From NCBI RefSeq assembly GCF_000381985.1, contig NZ_KB907339.1, positions 186,001 through 250,000 of the forward strand: a DNA stretch of 64,000 nt, written 5' to 3'. The DNA is from Novispirillum itersonii subsp. itersonii ATCC 12639 (GTDB lineage: Bacteria; Pseudomonadota; Alphaproteobacteria; Rhodospirillales; Rhodospirillaceae). Shown here piece after piece: positions 9,517 through 18,742 of the stretch. A program made the translations under genes and the position numbers. Each line of letters opens with the position of its first letter. The first letter of the stretch is position 1. The notes under the pieces were generated by a model. It saw nothing but the letters and a program-made list of their open reading frames with translations. It was not told where the DNA came from and made no database searches.

Positions 9517-10401
9517 CTACTGTCCGCGACGGCCATAAACGGTGGCCAGAATGGCTGAGACGACAATCAGCACAACCCCGGCAAAGGCGACGGGATCGGG
9601 CAGCAGCCGGAAGACCAGCGCGTCAAGGGTCAGGGCCCACAGCATGGTGGTGTATTCCAGCGGGGCGACCACCGAGGCCGGTGCCCGGGCGAAGGCTTCG
9701 GTCATGGCAATCTGCGCCGCACCGCCCAGCAGGCCGGTACAGATCAGCAGGATCATCACGGACAGGGACGGCATCACCCAGTCGCCAAGAAAGTAGCTGG
9801 CGGCGCCGAGAACGCTGCTGGTGAGGGTAAAATACAGGGCAATGGCACCGGGCTGCTCGGTATGGGTCAGGCGCTTGAGCTGGGACATGGCGCTGGCGGT
9901 AAAGGCGGCGCCGATCATCCCGGCGGCGGTGCCGATCAGGGTGGAATGGTTGATTTCCGGTCCTTGCAGGGCAGGCAGGACCGTCAGGATGATCCCGCCG
10001 AAGCCGACAGCCCCCCCTGCGTACACCAGCGGATGCGGCCGTTCCCGCAGGAACAGGCCCCCGGCGATCATCAGCATCAGCGGGGAAAGGAACGACAGCA
10101 CCGTGGCATTGGCCTGCGGCAGATACGCCAGTGCGGTGAACGACAGGAACATTGCCGCGCAGCCGAACAGGCTGCGCATGGCATGGGTACCCGGGCGGCG
10201 GGTGGCCAGCCCGGACGGAAACTGGCCGCGCAGGCTGAGGTACACCACCAGCGGCAGCAGCGCGAAAATACTGCGGAAAAAGACGATCTGCCCGACCGGG
10301 GCCTCAGCCGATGACAGACGCACGCAGGTCGACATCACGGCGAACAGCAGGGTGGAGGCAATCTTCAGGATGATGGCATGCCGGTAGGCGATGGCGGTCA
10401 T
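9517..10401 (-). CDS. EamA/DMT-family transporter (copy 1)
   Basis: 294 residues, ten predicted membrane helices arranged as two EamA repeats, the normal plan of drug/metabolite transporters. Typical marks: KIASTLLFAVMSTCVRLSS in helix 1, VFFRSIFALLPLVVYL, and FLSPLMLMIAGGLFLRERP at the end of repeat 1. It probably exports a small metabolite across the inner membrane; the substrate is unknown. It is a clear paralogue of the gene immediately upstream on the same strand (47 bp gap), so the pair arose by tandem duplication and is probably one operon. Confidence 0.9.
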   Translation of the reverse strand: MTAIAYRHAIILKIASTLLFAVMSTCVRLSSAEAPVGQIVFFRSIFALLPLVVYLSLRGQFPSGLATRRPGTHAMRSLFGCAAMFLSFTALAYLPQANATVLSFLSPLMLMIAGGLFLRERPHPLVYAGGAVGFGGIILTVLPALQGPEINHSTLIGTAAGMIGAAFTASAMSQLKRLTHTEQPGAIALYFTLTSSVLGAASYFLGDWVMPSLSVMILLICTGLLGGAAQIAMTEAFARAPASVVAPLEYTTMLWALTLDALVFRLLPDPVAFAGVVLIVVSAILATVYGRRGQ

Positions 10402-10448
10402 GGTGGGGAGTCTGTCCGGCCAGAGAAAGGGTGGGAGACACGGGGGAA

Positions 10449-11333
10449 TCAGGCGGTGCGCGGGCGACGGCTGTAAACGGTCACCAGCACGGCAGAGGCG
10501 ATGATGACGCCCGATCCCAGCAGGGTCATCGGGCCGGGGAACAGATCAAACAGCACCAGATCAAAGCCGACGGCCCAGAGCATGGAGGTGTATTCCAGCG
10601 GGGCGACCACCGTCGCCGGGGCGCGGGCGAGGGACTCTGTCATCGCGATATGGGCCAGTCCCCCGGCCAGTCCGGCGGCGAACAACAGGCCCACGGTTGC
10701 CAGTCCGGGCATGACCCACGGGGTGAACAGGGATGACAGCAACCCGGCGGTGCCACAGGAGAGGCAGAAATACAGAACGATTGCGCCGGGATTTTCCGTG
10801 GCGGTCAGGCGTTTGATCTGGGTCATCGCCGCTGCGGTGCAGGCGGCGCAGCCGAGCCCGCTGAGGGTGCCATAAATGACTGTCGTATCTGCCGAGCCCT
10901 GCAGGGCAGGCAGCACCATGACCAGAATTCCGGCAAAGCCGAGGACCGCGCCGACAAAGACCATGGTATGGGGGCGTTCCCGCAGGATCAGCGGGGCGAG
11001 CCCCATCACCAGCAGCGGGGCAACGAAGGACAGGGCCGTGGCATTGGCCTGCGGCAGCAGCGACAGGGTCAGAAACGACAGATACATGCTGCCGACGCTG
11101 AACACCCCGCGCAGCAGGTGGGAGCGGGGGTGGCGGGTGACAATGCCCGAGGGAAACTGACCCTTTGCCGCCAGATACAGCGTCAGCGGTAACAGGGCAA
11201 GGGTGCTGCGGAAGAAGACGATTTCCCCCACCGGGACATCCCGCGACAGCAGCCGGACACAGGCGCTCAGCAGGCTGAACAGCAGCGTGGCAAGCAGGTA
11301 CAGCAGAATGGCACTGGGCAGGCGGGCCGTCAT
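10449..11333 (-). CDS. EamA/DMT-family transporter (copy 2)
   Basis: 294 residues, exactly the length of its neighbour, with matching segments (EIVFFRSTLALLPLTLYL, LPQANATALSFVAPLL, APATVVAPLEYTSMLWA). Two EamA repeats, ten helices, inner membrane. It is the first gene of the likely two-gene operon. Sequence divergence from copy 1 is substantial, so the duplication is not recent and the two may have different substrates. Confidence 0.9.
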   Translation of the reverse strand: MTARLPSAILLYLLATLLFSLLSACVRLLSRDVPVGEIVFFRSTLALLPLTLYLAAKGQFPSGIVTRHPRSHLLRGVFSVGSMYLSFLTLSLLPQANATALSFVAPLLVMGLAPLILRERPHTMVFVGAVLGFAGILVMVLPALQGSADTTVIYGTLSGLGCAACTAAAMTQIKRLTATENPGAIVLYFCLSCGTAGLLSSLFTPWVMPGLATVGLLFAAGLAGGLAHIAMTESLARAPATVVAPLEYTSMLWAVGFDLVLFDLFPGPMTLLGSGVIIASAVLVTVYSRRPRTA

Positions 11334-11434
11334 GGCAGACCTTCGGCAGGGAAAGGCCGGGTCAGGGATGGATCCGGTCAGGGAAAACCCCGGGGCGGCA
11401 GATGCCGGATGCAGTCTGCCGCCCCGGGGCCGGT

Positions 11435-11492
11435 TTTATCGCATCATCGGGCAAAGGTCTTACAACCTCTGTCCCTCAGATGATGCGGTAAA
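11435..11492. repeat. 14-bp inverted repeat in the DMT-chaC intergenic region
   Basis: TTTATCGCATCATC (11435-11448) and GATGATGCGGTAAA (11479-11492) pair with one T/G wobble around a 30-nt spacer. It lies in the 372-bp gap 11334-11705 between the divergent DMT and chaC-like genes, where no gene is seen. No T-run follows, so it is not a standard terminator; it could be a leader RNA stem or paired operator half-sites. Confidence 0.5.
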
Positions 11493-11541
11493 GGCTGGGG
11501 AGCCCGTGGGATCCAGTATGCGGGGAGTTTTTCTTTTCCCG

Positions 11542-11558
11542 TGAGAGCAAATCTCTCA
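11542..11558. repeat. Short palindrome upstream of chaC
   Basis: TGAGAG-CAAAT-CTCTCA, a perfect 6-bp stem with a 5-nt loop, in the same gap and about 150 bp before the chaC start. Possible operator or small hairpin. Confidence 0.35.
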
Positions 11559-11705
11559 GGGCGAGGGTAACCAAAAGTCATGCTTGTGCGGCTGGTCCTG
11601 CCGGGTCGGCAAGAAAGCGATAATCTACGCCCCGGATGTGGAAAACTGCCGCTGCTGCCTTTTCCCCCCGTTGCAACCACCGGAAGGCCGTGCAATGGTG
11701 ACGGC

Positions 11706-12272
11706 ATGATGACACGTCACTGCACTGATTTCTGGGTTTTCGGCTATGGGTCCCTGATGTGGAACCCCGGCTTCACCTTCGAGGAAGCCGTTCCGGCAGT
11801 GCTGGACGGATACTACCGCAGTTTCTGCATTTATTCCCATCATTACCGGGGCACCCCGGCCCGGCCGGGGCTGGTGCTGGGCCTGAACGAGGGCGGTCAG
11901 TGTTCCGGCCTTGGCTTCCGTATCGCACCGGATCAGGTTGGCACGGTGCAGGATTACCTGCGGGAGCGGGAGCTGATCGGCTATGCCTACCGCGAAGCGA
12001 CCCTGCCGCTGGCCCTGCGTGATGGCCGCACCTGTGATGCCTATACGTTTGTTGCCGATCCCACCCATGGTCAGTATGCCGGGGAACTGGGGCTGGAACG
12101 GTCGGCGGAGCTGATCATGGATGCGGTCGGCTGCGCCGGTCTTAACCGCGATTACCTGATCCAGACGGTGCGACGGCTGGAGGCGCACGGATTCCACGAT
12201 CCTCACCTGTTCGCTCTGCTGCGCGAGGTGGAGGTACGGACCGGTGCCATCGAGGCGGGAAGCGGGATCTGA
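11706..12272 (+). CDS. ChaC-type gamma-glutamylcyclotransferase
   Basis: About 188 residues. The family start motif WVFGYGSLMWNPGF (substrate-binding YGSL) follows directly after the chosen start, and YLRERELIGYAYRE and AYTFVADPTHGQYAG are also ChaC-like. The enzyme cleaves glutathione (or gamma-glutamyl peptides) to 5-oxoproline in the cytoplasm. Two adjacent ATGs (11706, 11709) fit; the ribosome site is weak. The frame is open 42 codons further upstream, but that part is proline-rich without family resemblance. Monocistronic with a terminator. Confidence 0.88.
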   Translation: MMTRHCTDFWVFGYGSLMWNPGFTFEEAVPAVLDGYYRSFCIYSHHYRGTPARPGLVLGLNEGGQCSGLGFRIAPDQVGTVQDYLRERELIGYAYREATLPLALRDGRTCDAYTFVADPTHGQYAGELGLERSAELIMDAVGCAGLNRDYLIQTVRRLEAHGFHDPHLFALLREVEVRTGAIEAGSGI

Positions 12273-12304
12273 CGGTACAGAATACGAAAAGACACAGGAT
12301 ACGA

Positions 12305-12333
12305 AAAAGGCGGGAAGAGACCTCCCGCCTTTT
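12305..12333 (+). terminator. Terminator between chaC and the ABC operon
   Basis: AAAAGGCGGGA / TCCCGCCTTTT stem, 7-nt loop. A-run on the left and T-run on the right suggest it also works for the minus-strand ABC operon. Confidence 0.8.
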
Positions 12334-12372
12334 GTGTGTCTGCCGCAGCCGTTTCAGCCGGTCGGCACCGGG

Positions 12373-13167
12373 TCAGCCCAGCAGCAGTTTGTCGTCGTCC
12401 AGCGCTTCGTTGCGCACCTTGGCAAACTGATCGAGCAGATCCTGCACCGTCAGCCCCTTACGCTGATCCCCGGCAATATCCAGCACGATCCGCCCTTCAT
12501 GCAGCATGATGGTGCGGTCGCCGTGGTCCAGCGCATGACGCATGGAATGGGTGACCATCAGGGTGGTCAGCTTCTGGTCCTGCACGATGCGGTCGGTCAG
12601 GGCCATCACCATGGCAGCGGTCTTGGGGTCCAGCGCGGCGGTGTGTTCGTCCAGCAGCAGAATGCGTGACGGTTGCAGGGCCGCCATCAGCAGGCTGACA
12701 GACTGACGCTGGCCGCCGGACAGCAGGCCCATCTGTGCGCCCAGCCGGTTTTCCAGCCCCAGCCCCAGATCGCGCAGGGTCTCGCGGAAACGGTCCCGCC
12801 GCCCGGAGTCCAGTGCCAGCGAGAACCCCCGGCGGGTGCCGCGCCCGGCGGCAAGGGCCAGATTCTCTTCGACCGTCATGTCACCGCAGGTTCCGGCCAG
12901 CGGATCCTGAAACACCCGGGCGACCAGACCGGCGCGGCGGTGTGACGGCCATGCGGTCACGTCCTGCTCGTCGATGGTGATGGCACCGCTTTCCGGCTGA
13001 TAGTCCCCGGCGAGCGCATTCAGCAGGGTCGATTTGCCTGCCCCGTTGGAGCCGATGACGGTGACGAATTCCCCGGCGGGGATGTCAAGGGTCACGCCCC
13101 GCAGGGCCAGCCGTTCAGTCGGGGCGCCACGGTTGAAGGTCAGATGCAGGTCAGAACAGCGGATCAC
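12373..13167 (-). CDS. ABC transporter ATP-binding protein, TrpZ-like group
   Basis: 264 residues, cytoplasmic ATPase subunit. Walker A GSNGAGKST (about residue 38), signature LSGGQRQS (about 150), Walker B with the unusual LLLDEHTAALDP, in which DEHTAALDP replaces the common DEPTxxLD; this variant is typical of ATPases paired with PF04392-type binding proteins. The start overlaps the permease stop by 4 bp (ATGA-type coupling), so the two are co-translated. Third gene of the binding protein-permease-ATPase operon. The substrate may be tryptophan or another aromatic compound by analogy with TrpXYZ; other systems of this group have unknown substrates. Confidence 0.92.
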   Translation of the reverse strand: MIRCSDLHLTFNRGAPTERLALRGVTLDIPAGEFVTVIGSNGAGKSTLLNALAGDYQPESGAITIDEQDVTAWPSHRRAGLVARVFQDPLAGTCGDMTVEENLALAAGRGTRRGFSLALDSGRRDRFRETLRDLGLGLENRLGAQMGLLSGGQRQSVSLLMAALQPSRILLLDEHTAALDPKTAAMVMALTDRIVQDQKLTTLMVTHSMRHALDHGDRTIMLHEGRIVLDIAGDQRKGLTVQDLLDQFAKVRNEALDDDKLLLG

Positions 13168-14108
13168 GGGGCATCTCCGGCAGTCGGGCGGGCAGCGGTC
13201 GGTTGGGCCGTCCGGGCCCGTCTGGCGCGGCGGCTGGCGGCCTCGCGCTTCAGACGGGGCAGGATCAGCGCCAGCCCGACCAGAATGGCGGTCATCAGGT
13301 TAAGGTCCGAGGCGGTCAGCCCCAGCGTATCGGCATTCAGTGCGAAGCCGATGGCAAGGCGGTACATCACCGACCCGGCCAGACAGGCCAGCAGCATCCA
13401 CAGCACCGACCGCGCGGGCAGCAGGGTTTCCCCGATGATCACGGCGGCAAGGCCGATAACGATGGTGCCGATCCCCATGGTGACGTCGGCAAAGCCGTTG
13501 GCCTGCGCAAACAGTGCCCCGGCCAGCGCCACCAGACCGTTGGACAGGCCCATTCCCAGATAGGTGGTGGCATCGGTGGAAATGCCGTTGGCCCGGGCCA
13601 TGCGCGGGTTGCTGCCGGTGGCACGCAGGGCCAGACCGGATGCGCTGTTCAGATAACGGGCCAGCAGCAGGGCGACCAGCAGGGTGATGACGGCAAAGAC
13701 AATCGGCTTCAGCCAGTAATCCTGCAGCCCGAGCCCCTGAAACGGCGTCAGCACCGTATCGACCATCAGCAGCGGCACGTTCGGCCCGCCCATCACCCGC
13801 AGGCTGACGGTGTACAGTGCGGTCATGGTCAGAATGCTGGCGAGCAGGTGCAGGATGCCGAAGCGCAGGTTCAGCACGGCGGTGACCAGACCGGCGGCAG
13901 CCCCGGCCAGAATGGCGGCAAAGCTGGCGAGGTAGGGATCAACCCCCTTGGTGATCAGGGTGGCGGCCACGGCGGCCCCCAGCGGGAAGCTGCCGTCCAC
14001 GGTCAGGTCAGGGAAGTTCAGAACCCGGAACGACAGGTAGACGCCAAAGGCGACCAAGGCATAGACAAGGCCGATTTCGACCGAGCCCAGCAGGGCAATC
14101 ACAGACAT
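13164..14108 (-). CDS. ABC transporter permease, LivH-like fold
   Basis: 314 residues, about eight to nine hydrophobic segments. Begins MSVIALLGSVEIGLVYALVA and contains FRVLNFPDLTVDGSFPLGAA, typical of permeases paired with PF04392 binding proteins. The C-terminus is very basic and Ala-rich (RRARRARTAQ), probably cytoplasmic. It overlaps the ATPase gene by 4 bp and lies 77 bp after the binding-protein gene, separated by a hairpin. Confidence 0.9.
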   Translation of the reverse strand: MSVIALLGSVEIGLVYALVAFGVYLSFRVLNFPDLTVDGSFPLGAAVAATLITKGVDPYLASFAAILAGAAAGLVTAVLNLRFGILHLLASILTMTALYTVSLRVMGGPNVPLLMVDTVLTPFQGLGLQDYWLKPIVFAVITLLVALLLARYLNSASGLALRATGSNPRMARANGISTDATTYLGMGLSNGLVALAGALFAQANGFADVTMGIGTIVIGLAAVIIGETLLPARSVLWMLLACLAGSVMYRLAIGFALNADTLGLTASDLNLMTAILVGLALILPRLKREAASRRARRARTAQPTAARPTAGDAP

Positions 14109-14138
14109 GGGGGTCTCTCGGGGCAGGGGATAAAACAG

Positions 14139-14166
14139 CCGGCCTCCGGCGGGGACCGGAGGCCGG
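14139..14166 (-). terminator. Intercistronic hairpin after the binding-protein gene
   Basis: 11-bp perfect stem CCGGCCTCCGG / CCGGAGGCCGG with a 6-nt loop, followed on the minus strand by CTGTTTTATC. Its place between binding-protein and permease genes fits a leaky terminator or RNA stabiliser that keeps the binding protein in excess. Confidence 0.6.
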
Positions 14167-14185
14167 ACAGATCACGGCGGAAGGG

Positions 14186-15157
14186 TTATTCGACCACCTT
14201 GGTGGCGCGCTTCAGCACGGCGTCAGGAATGGTGACGCCCTGCGCGGCAGCGGCCTTTTTATTGACCGACAGCTTGGACGAAGACGCGGTGCGGGTGGCA
14301 ATCGCCCCGGCCTTTTCGCCCTTCAGCACCGCAGCGACCATCGAGGCGGTCTGGATGCCAAGGTCGTAGTAGTCGAAACCGACGGCGGCGACGGCACCAC
14401 GCTCGACCGAGTCGATATCGGCGGCAAACACCGGGATCTTGTTGTCGTTGCCGACCTTGACCACGCTTTCCAGCGCCGAGACGATGGTGTTGTCGGTCAG
14501 GGTGTAGATGGCATCGACCTTGCCGACCAGACTCTGGGTGGCGGCCAGCACATCCGACGACTTGTTGGCGGCGGCGGTGACAATCTCGAACCCGGCGGCC
14601 GGACCGGCCTTCTTCAGGGCATTGACCAGCGACACGGCGTTGGATTCACCCGGGTTGTACGGCACGCCGATCTTCTTGGCATTGGGCATGAACGCGCGGA
14701 TCAGGTCGAGATGCTCGTCCAGCGGCAGCATGTCAGACAGGCCGGTGACGTTGGTGCCTGACGGGTCAAGCGACGGCACCAGCTTGGCGCTGACCGGATC
14801 AGTGACGGCAGAGAAGATCAGCGGAATGTCGCGGGTGGCAGTGGCCACGGCCTGCGCTGACGGGGTGGCGATGGCCACGATGGCGTCCGGCTTTTCCCCC
14901 ACCAGCTTGCGGGCGATCTGGGCGGCGGTGGCCGGGCTGCCCTGCGCGCTTTCGTAGGTGAACTTAATATCCGGGAAGCCCTGGGCCTTCAGGCCGTCCT
15001 TCACGCCGTCGCGGATGGCGTTCAGCGCCGGATGTTCGACAATGGCGGTGACGGCGACATACTTGGATTCAGCCAGCGCCGGCGCGGCGAGGACGGACGC
15101 CGACAGCAGGGCGGCGGACAGCAGGGCGGCAGGGCGCCCGAAACGGAACATCGACAT
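14186..15157 (-). CDS. ABC transporter substrate-binding protein, PF04392 (TrpX-like)
   Basis: 323 residues. A signal peptide is visible (hydrophobic stretch AALLSAALLSASVLAAPALA, then ESKYVAVT). The mature part has the family marks VEHPALNAIRDGVKDGLK, FTYESAQGSP, PLIFSAVTDPVSA and GTNVTGLSD. Periplasmic. GGAGG stands just before the ATG at 15157. First gene of the three-gene importer. In firmicutes related proteins (TrpX) bind tryptophan; here the downstream arylformamidase and anthranilate genes make an aromatic ligand attractive but unproven. Confidence 0.92.
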   Translation of the reverse strand: MSMFRFGRPAALLSAALLSASVLAAPALAESKYVAVTAIVEHPALNAIRDGVKDGLKAQGFPDIKFTYESAQGSPATAAQIARKLVGEKPDAIVAIATPSAQAVATATRDIPLIFSAVTDPVSAKLVPSLDPSGTNVTGLSDMLPLDEHLDLIRAFMPNAKKIGVPYNPGESNAVSLVNALKKAGPAAGFEIVTAAANKSSDVLAATQSLVGKVDAIYTLTDNTIVSALESVVKVGNDNKIPVFAADIDSVERGAVAAVGFDYYDLGIQTASMVAAVLKGEKAGAIATRTASSSKLSVNKKAAAAQGVTIPDAVLKRATKVVE

Positions 15158-15272
15158 GGAGCCTCCGAAGGCAACTGCCCCGGTTTGGGGCGAAATCCAG
15201 TTGGCTTTCCGGTTGTAGAGGGTTCATCCGGCGGGGTCCAGCCTGTCGTGCTATTCCCCTATGCCGAAACGG

Positions 15273-16187
15273 TCACGCCGGAAGACCCAGCAGAACAGCG
15301 GTCAGGGCGCTGCCGGGGTCGGCCAGCGGGGCAATGACGGTAAAGTGGTTGTCGCCGTCCGACTCCAGCGCCAGAACGGCCTGCCCGAACCCGGCCCACA
15401 GCTGCGCCAGCAGCAGGTTCTGGCGGCGGAATTCCGGCAGCTCTCCGCCGCCGCACCACGCCACGGCGGGCACCTCCGGCAGCGGGGTCAGCAGGGCCGG
15501 ACTGAGATTGGCCGCCGATTCCGGGGTCAGCCGGAGAGAATCGTTCAGTCTGGTGCCCAGCAGCGGGCGCAGGTCATGCAGGCCGCTGATCGAAACAACC
15601 CGCGCCAGCCGGGCCCGTTCCGCCGCTGCCAGGGGGCCTTCGTCGCACATCATCAGGCTGACCAGATGCCCGCCTGCCGAATGCCCGGTCAGGATCAGCG
15701 GGCCATCCACTTCCCGCGCGGCAGCGGCAATGGCGGCGGCGGTCTGGCTGGCGATCTGCTCGATCGTCACCGCCGGGCACAGGTCATAACTCGGCATGGC
15801 CACCGCCCAGCCGTGCGCCAGCGGCCCGGCAGCCAGATGGCTTGATGTCGATTTATCAAACGACACCCAATATCCGCCGTGAATGAAGAGGATCAGGCCC
15901 TTCGGTGTCCCTTCCGGCAGAAACAGGTCAAAGCGGTGGCGCTGGCCGGGGCCATAGGGCAGATCCAGCCGGGCGCGGCTGCCGCAGCTGTCCCGGAACG
16001 CGGCGGCGTCGCGGGCCCAGCCGTCAAACAGCGCGGCATGGTCCGGTACGGCGGCGCGGTTGGAATAGGCGGCGTCCCAATCCTGTACCACCGGCCAGAA
16101 AGCACTGACGGAATAGGGTGGTTTCCGGGGATCAGGGCTGCCACCGTTCCCGGATTTTCTGGCAGATGCAGCGGGGGAACGGCTCAT
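15273..16187 (-). CDS. Alpha/beta hydrolase, arylformamidase (kynurenine formamidase)-like
   Basis: 304 residues. The oxyanion-hole motif HGGYWVSFDK and nucleophile elbow GHSAGGHL (Ser) are those of the arylformamidase/esterase group, and the N-terminal VVQDWDAAYSNRAAVPDH fits as well. In tryptophan breakdown this enzyme hydrolyses N-formylkynurenine to kynurenine. AGGAGC precedes the ATG. It shares the strand of the TrpX-like importer (115 bp apart) and is divergent from the anthranilate-CoA island, so its context is consistent with tryptophan to anthranilate flow. No tryptophan dioxygenase or kynureninase is in the window, so the exact substrate stays an inference; a general carboxylesterase is the alternative. 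Confidence 0.8.
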   Translation of the reverse strand: MSRSPAASARKSGNGGSPDPRKPPYSVSAFWPVVQDWDAAYSNRAAVPDHAALFDGWARDAAAFRDSCGSRARLDLPYGPGQRHRFDLFLPEGTPKGLILFIHGGYWVSFDKSTSSHLAAGPLAHGWAVAMPSYDLCPAVTIEQIASQTAAAIAAAAREVDGPLILTGHSAGGHLVSLMMCDEGPLAAAERARLARVVSISGLHDLRPLLGTRLNDSLRLTPESAANLSPALLTPLPEVPAVAWCGGGELPEFRRQNLLLAQLWAGFGQAVLALESDGDNHFTVIAPLADPGSALTAVLLGLPA

Positions 16188-16319
16188 GGTCGGGCTCCTG
16201 TTTCCGGCGGGTGGCCTGATGTGGGGTCACCTCTGTTTGGGGGCAGTCTGCCAGCAATTCAAGGCTGCGGCAATGCGGTGACGGGGAGGGGGCCGGCGGA
16301 GAGTGGTGTGCGCCGCAAA

Positions 16320-16347
16320 AATTTTAAGTATGAAATTTTAGGCTTGA
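16320..16347. repeat. Two 14-bp direct repeats in the divergent promoter region
   Basis: AATTTTAAGTATGA (16320-16333) is followed immediately by AATTTTAGGCTTGA (16334-16347), 11 of 14 identical. They form an A/T-rich island in otherwise G+C-rich DNA in the 256-bp gap between the arylformamidase and monooxygenase/reductase genes, about 100 bp before the latter's start. Candidate regulator site or promoter; the MarR gene in the island is an obvious candidate partner. Confidence 0.45.
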
Positions 16348-16443
16348 AATAGTTTTCGGGCTGCGGTGTCATGGGTACAGAAATTGACTGTCCAGACCCG
16401 GCCCGCCGATGGCCTGCCGGGCAGGTGACGAGCGGAGGCACCC

Positions 16444-18738
16444 ATGAAAGTAGCCTGTCTTGGCGGTGGTCCTGCCGGATTGTATTTCGCCATCAGCATG
16501 AAGCGGCGCGATCCCTCCCACGAGATTGTGGTGGTGGAGCGGAACCGCCCTTACGACACCTTCGGCTGGGGGGTGGTGCTGTCGGATGAGACCCTCGGCC
16601 ATCTGGAAAAGAATGATCCGCGCAGCGCGGAGATGATCCGCGAGGCCTTTGCGTACTGGGATGATATCGCCGTCCATTACCGGGGGCAGGTGGTGCGCTC
16701 CGGCGGGCATGGGTTCTGCGGGATTGGCCGTAAAAAGCTGCTGAACGTGCTGCAGGACCGCTGCACGGAGCTGGGGGTCGAACTGCGCTTTGAGACCGAG
16801 ATCAACGGCGCGGAAGACTTTGCCGGATATGATCTGGTGGTGGCCTGCGACGGCATCAATTCTAAAATCCGCAGCCAGCACGCCGATGTTTTCAGGCCGG
16901 ATATCGAGCAGCGCGCCAACAAGTACATCTGGCTGGGAACGCACCAGAAGTTTGATGATGCCTTCAGCTTCATCTTTGAAGAAACCGAACACGGCTGGGT
17001 GTGGGTGCATGCCTACCAGTTTGATCCCGAGACGGCGACCTTCATCGTTGAGTGTTCCGAGGCAACCTGGCGTGGCCTTGGCTTTGACCGGATGGATGGC
17101 CCGCAGACCATTGCCGCCTGCGAAAAGCTGTTCGCCAAATATCTGGGCGGCCACAGCCTGATGTCCAACGCCCGCCATCTGCGCGGCTCGGCATGGCTGA
17201 ATTTCCAGCGGGTTCTGTGTGAAAAGTGGTCGCACGGCAATGTGGTGCTGATGGGCGATGCCGCCGCCACCGCGCATTTCTCCATTGGGTCGGGGTCGAA
17301 GCTGGCGGTGGAAAGCGCGATTGCGCTGGCGGAGTATCTGCATTCCGAACCGACGCTACAGGCCGCCTTTGACCGTTACGAGGCTGACCGCCGGGTTGAG
17401 GTGCTGAAACTGCAGAGCGCCGCCCGCAATTCGACCGAGTGGTTTGAGGACGTGGAACGCTATCTGCACCTTGATCCGGTGCAGTTCACCTATTCTCTGC
17501 TGACCAGGTCGCAGCGGGTCAGCCATGAAAATCTGCGCCTGCGTGATGCAGCCTGGCTGGACGGGGCGGAAAAGTGGTTTGAACAGCAGGCCACCGGCAC
17601 CGCCCCGGCCACGGCCCGCCCGCCGATGTTCACCCCGCTGACCCTGCGCGGCGTCACCCTGCCCAACCGCATCGTGGTGTCGCCGATGGCCCAGTACTCC
17701 GCCACCGACGGCCTGCCGGGGGACTGGCACTTTGTGCATTATACCAGCCGGGCGTTGGGCGGTGCCGGACTGGTCACCACCGAGATGACCTGCATTTCCG
17801 CCGATGCCCGCATTACGCCGGGCTGTACCGGCCTGTATACCGATGCGCAGGAAGCCGGATGGAAGCGGATTGTCGATTTCATCCACGCTGAAACACCGGC
17901 CAAGGCTGCTATCCAGCTTGGTCACGCCGGGCCGAAGGGCTCCACCCAGCTGGGGTGGGAGACGATGGATGCCCCGCTGGCCGAAGGGAACTGGGGCCTG
18001 ATCGCCCCGTCGGCGGTGGCATGGTCCGATGGCAACCAGACCCCGCGGGCGATGACCCGCGCTGATATGGACCGGGTGCGTGATGACTTTGTCGCGGCGG
18101 CCCGCCGCGCCGCCCGGGCCGGGTTTGACGTGCTGGAGCTGCACTACGCCCACGGCTACCTGATGTCGGCCTTTATCACCCCGCTGACCAACCGGCGCGA
18201 TGACGAGTATGGCGGATCACTGGAGAACCGCATGCGGTTCCCGCTGGAGGTGTTCCACGCCGTGCGGGCGGTGTGGCCGGATGACCGCCCGATCAGCGTG
18301 CGCATTTCCGCCAGTGACTGGGTCGGCGATGACGGCATCCAGCCGGAGGATGCGGTGGCGGTGGCGGCGATGCTGAAAGAGGCCGGGGTGGATATCGTTG
18401 ATGTCTCCGCCGGGCAGACCAGCATCAAGGCCCGCCCGGTCTATGGCCGGATGTTCCAGACCCCCTTCGCCGACCGGGTGCGCAACGAGGCGCAGGTGGC
18501 AACCATGGCGGTCGGCAATATTTTTGAGCCCGATCATCTGAATTCTATCCTGATGGCAGGCCGGGCTGACCTGTGCTGTCTGGCCCGCCCGCATCTGGCG
18601 GACCCCTACTGGGGCCTGCATGCGGCGGTGAAACTGGGGTACGAGGCGATGCCGTGGCCCCGGCAGTACCGCGCCGGGCGGGATCAGGCGTACCGGCTGG
18701 CCGCGCGCGGGCCGGAACAGATGACCGGAAAGGTCTGA
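16444..18738 (+). CDS. Fused FAD monooxygenase / OYE-type reductase (2-aminobenzoyl-CoA monooxygenase/reductase-like)
   Basis: 764 residues, two enzymes in one chain. Residues 1 to about 385 form an aromatic-ring FAD monooxygenase: [10 protein letters not shown] dinucleotide motif at residue 7, and the second FAD motif [16 protein letters not shown] near residue 270. From about residue 394 an old-yellow-enzyme NADH:flavin oxidoreductase follows ([46 protein letters not shown]). This architecture is that of 2-aminobenzoyl-CoA monooxygenase/reductase of Azoarcus evansii, which hydroxylates and then reduces the ring, and of proteins annotated salicylyl-CoA 5-hydroxylase/oxidoreductase. The 2-aminobenzoate-type ligase downstream favours the former. 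GAGCGGAGG-type site upstream. First gene of the island. Confidence 0.88.
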   Translation: MKVACLGGGPAGLYFAISMKRRDPSHEIVVVERNRPYDTFGWGVVLSDETLGHLEKNDPRSAEMIREAFAYWDDIAVHYRGQVVRSGGHGFCGIGRKKLLNVLQDRCTELGVELRFETEINGAEDFAGYDLVVACDGINSKIRSQHADVFRPDIEQRANKYIWLGTHQKFDDAFSFIFEETEHGWVWVHAYQFDPETATFIVECSEATWRGLGFDRMDGPQTIAACEKLFAKYLGGHSLMSNARHLRGSAWLNFQRVLCEKWSHGNVVLMGDAAATAHFSIGSGSKLAVESAIALAEYLHSEPTLQAAFDRYEADRRVEVLKLQSAARNSTEWFEDVERYLHLDPVQFTYSLLTRSQRVSHENLRLRDAAWLDGAEKWFEQQATGTAPATARPPMFTPLTLRGVTLPNRIVVSPMAQYSATDGLPGDWHFVHYTSRALGGAGLVTTEMTCISADARITPGCTGLYTDAQEAGWKRIVDFIHAETPAKAAIQLGHAGPKGSTQLGWETMDAPLAEGNWGLIAPSAVAWSDGNQTPRAMTRADMDRVRDDFVAAARRAARAGFDVLELHYAHGYLMSAFITPLTNRRDDEYGGSLENRMRFPLEVFHAVRAVWPDDRPISVRISASDWVGDDGIQPEDAVAVAAMLKEAGVDIVDVSAGQTSIKARPVYGRMFQTPFADRVRNEAQVATMAVGNIFEPDHLNSILMAGRADLCCLARPHLADPYWGLHAAVKLGYEAMPWPRQYRAGRDQAYRLAARGPEQMTGKV

Positions 18739-18742
18739 GGCG

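Noticed and set aside
11542-11575. Leader before chaC considered as a known riboswitch
   Set aside because: The TGAGAG..CTCTCA stem does not fit the conserved cores of glycine, TPP, SAM or guanidine riboswitches that I could recall.
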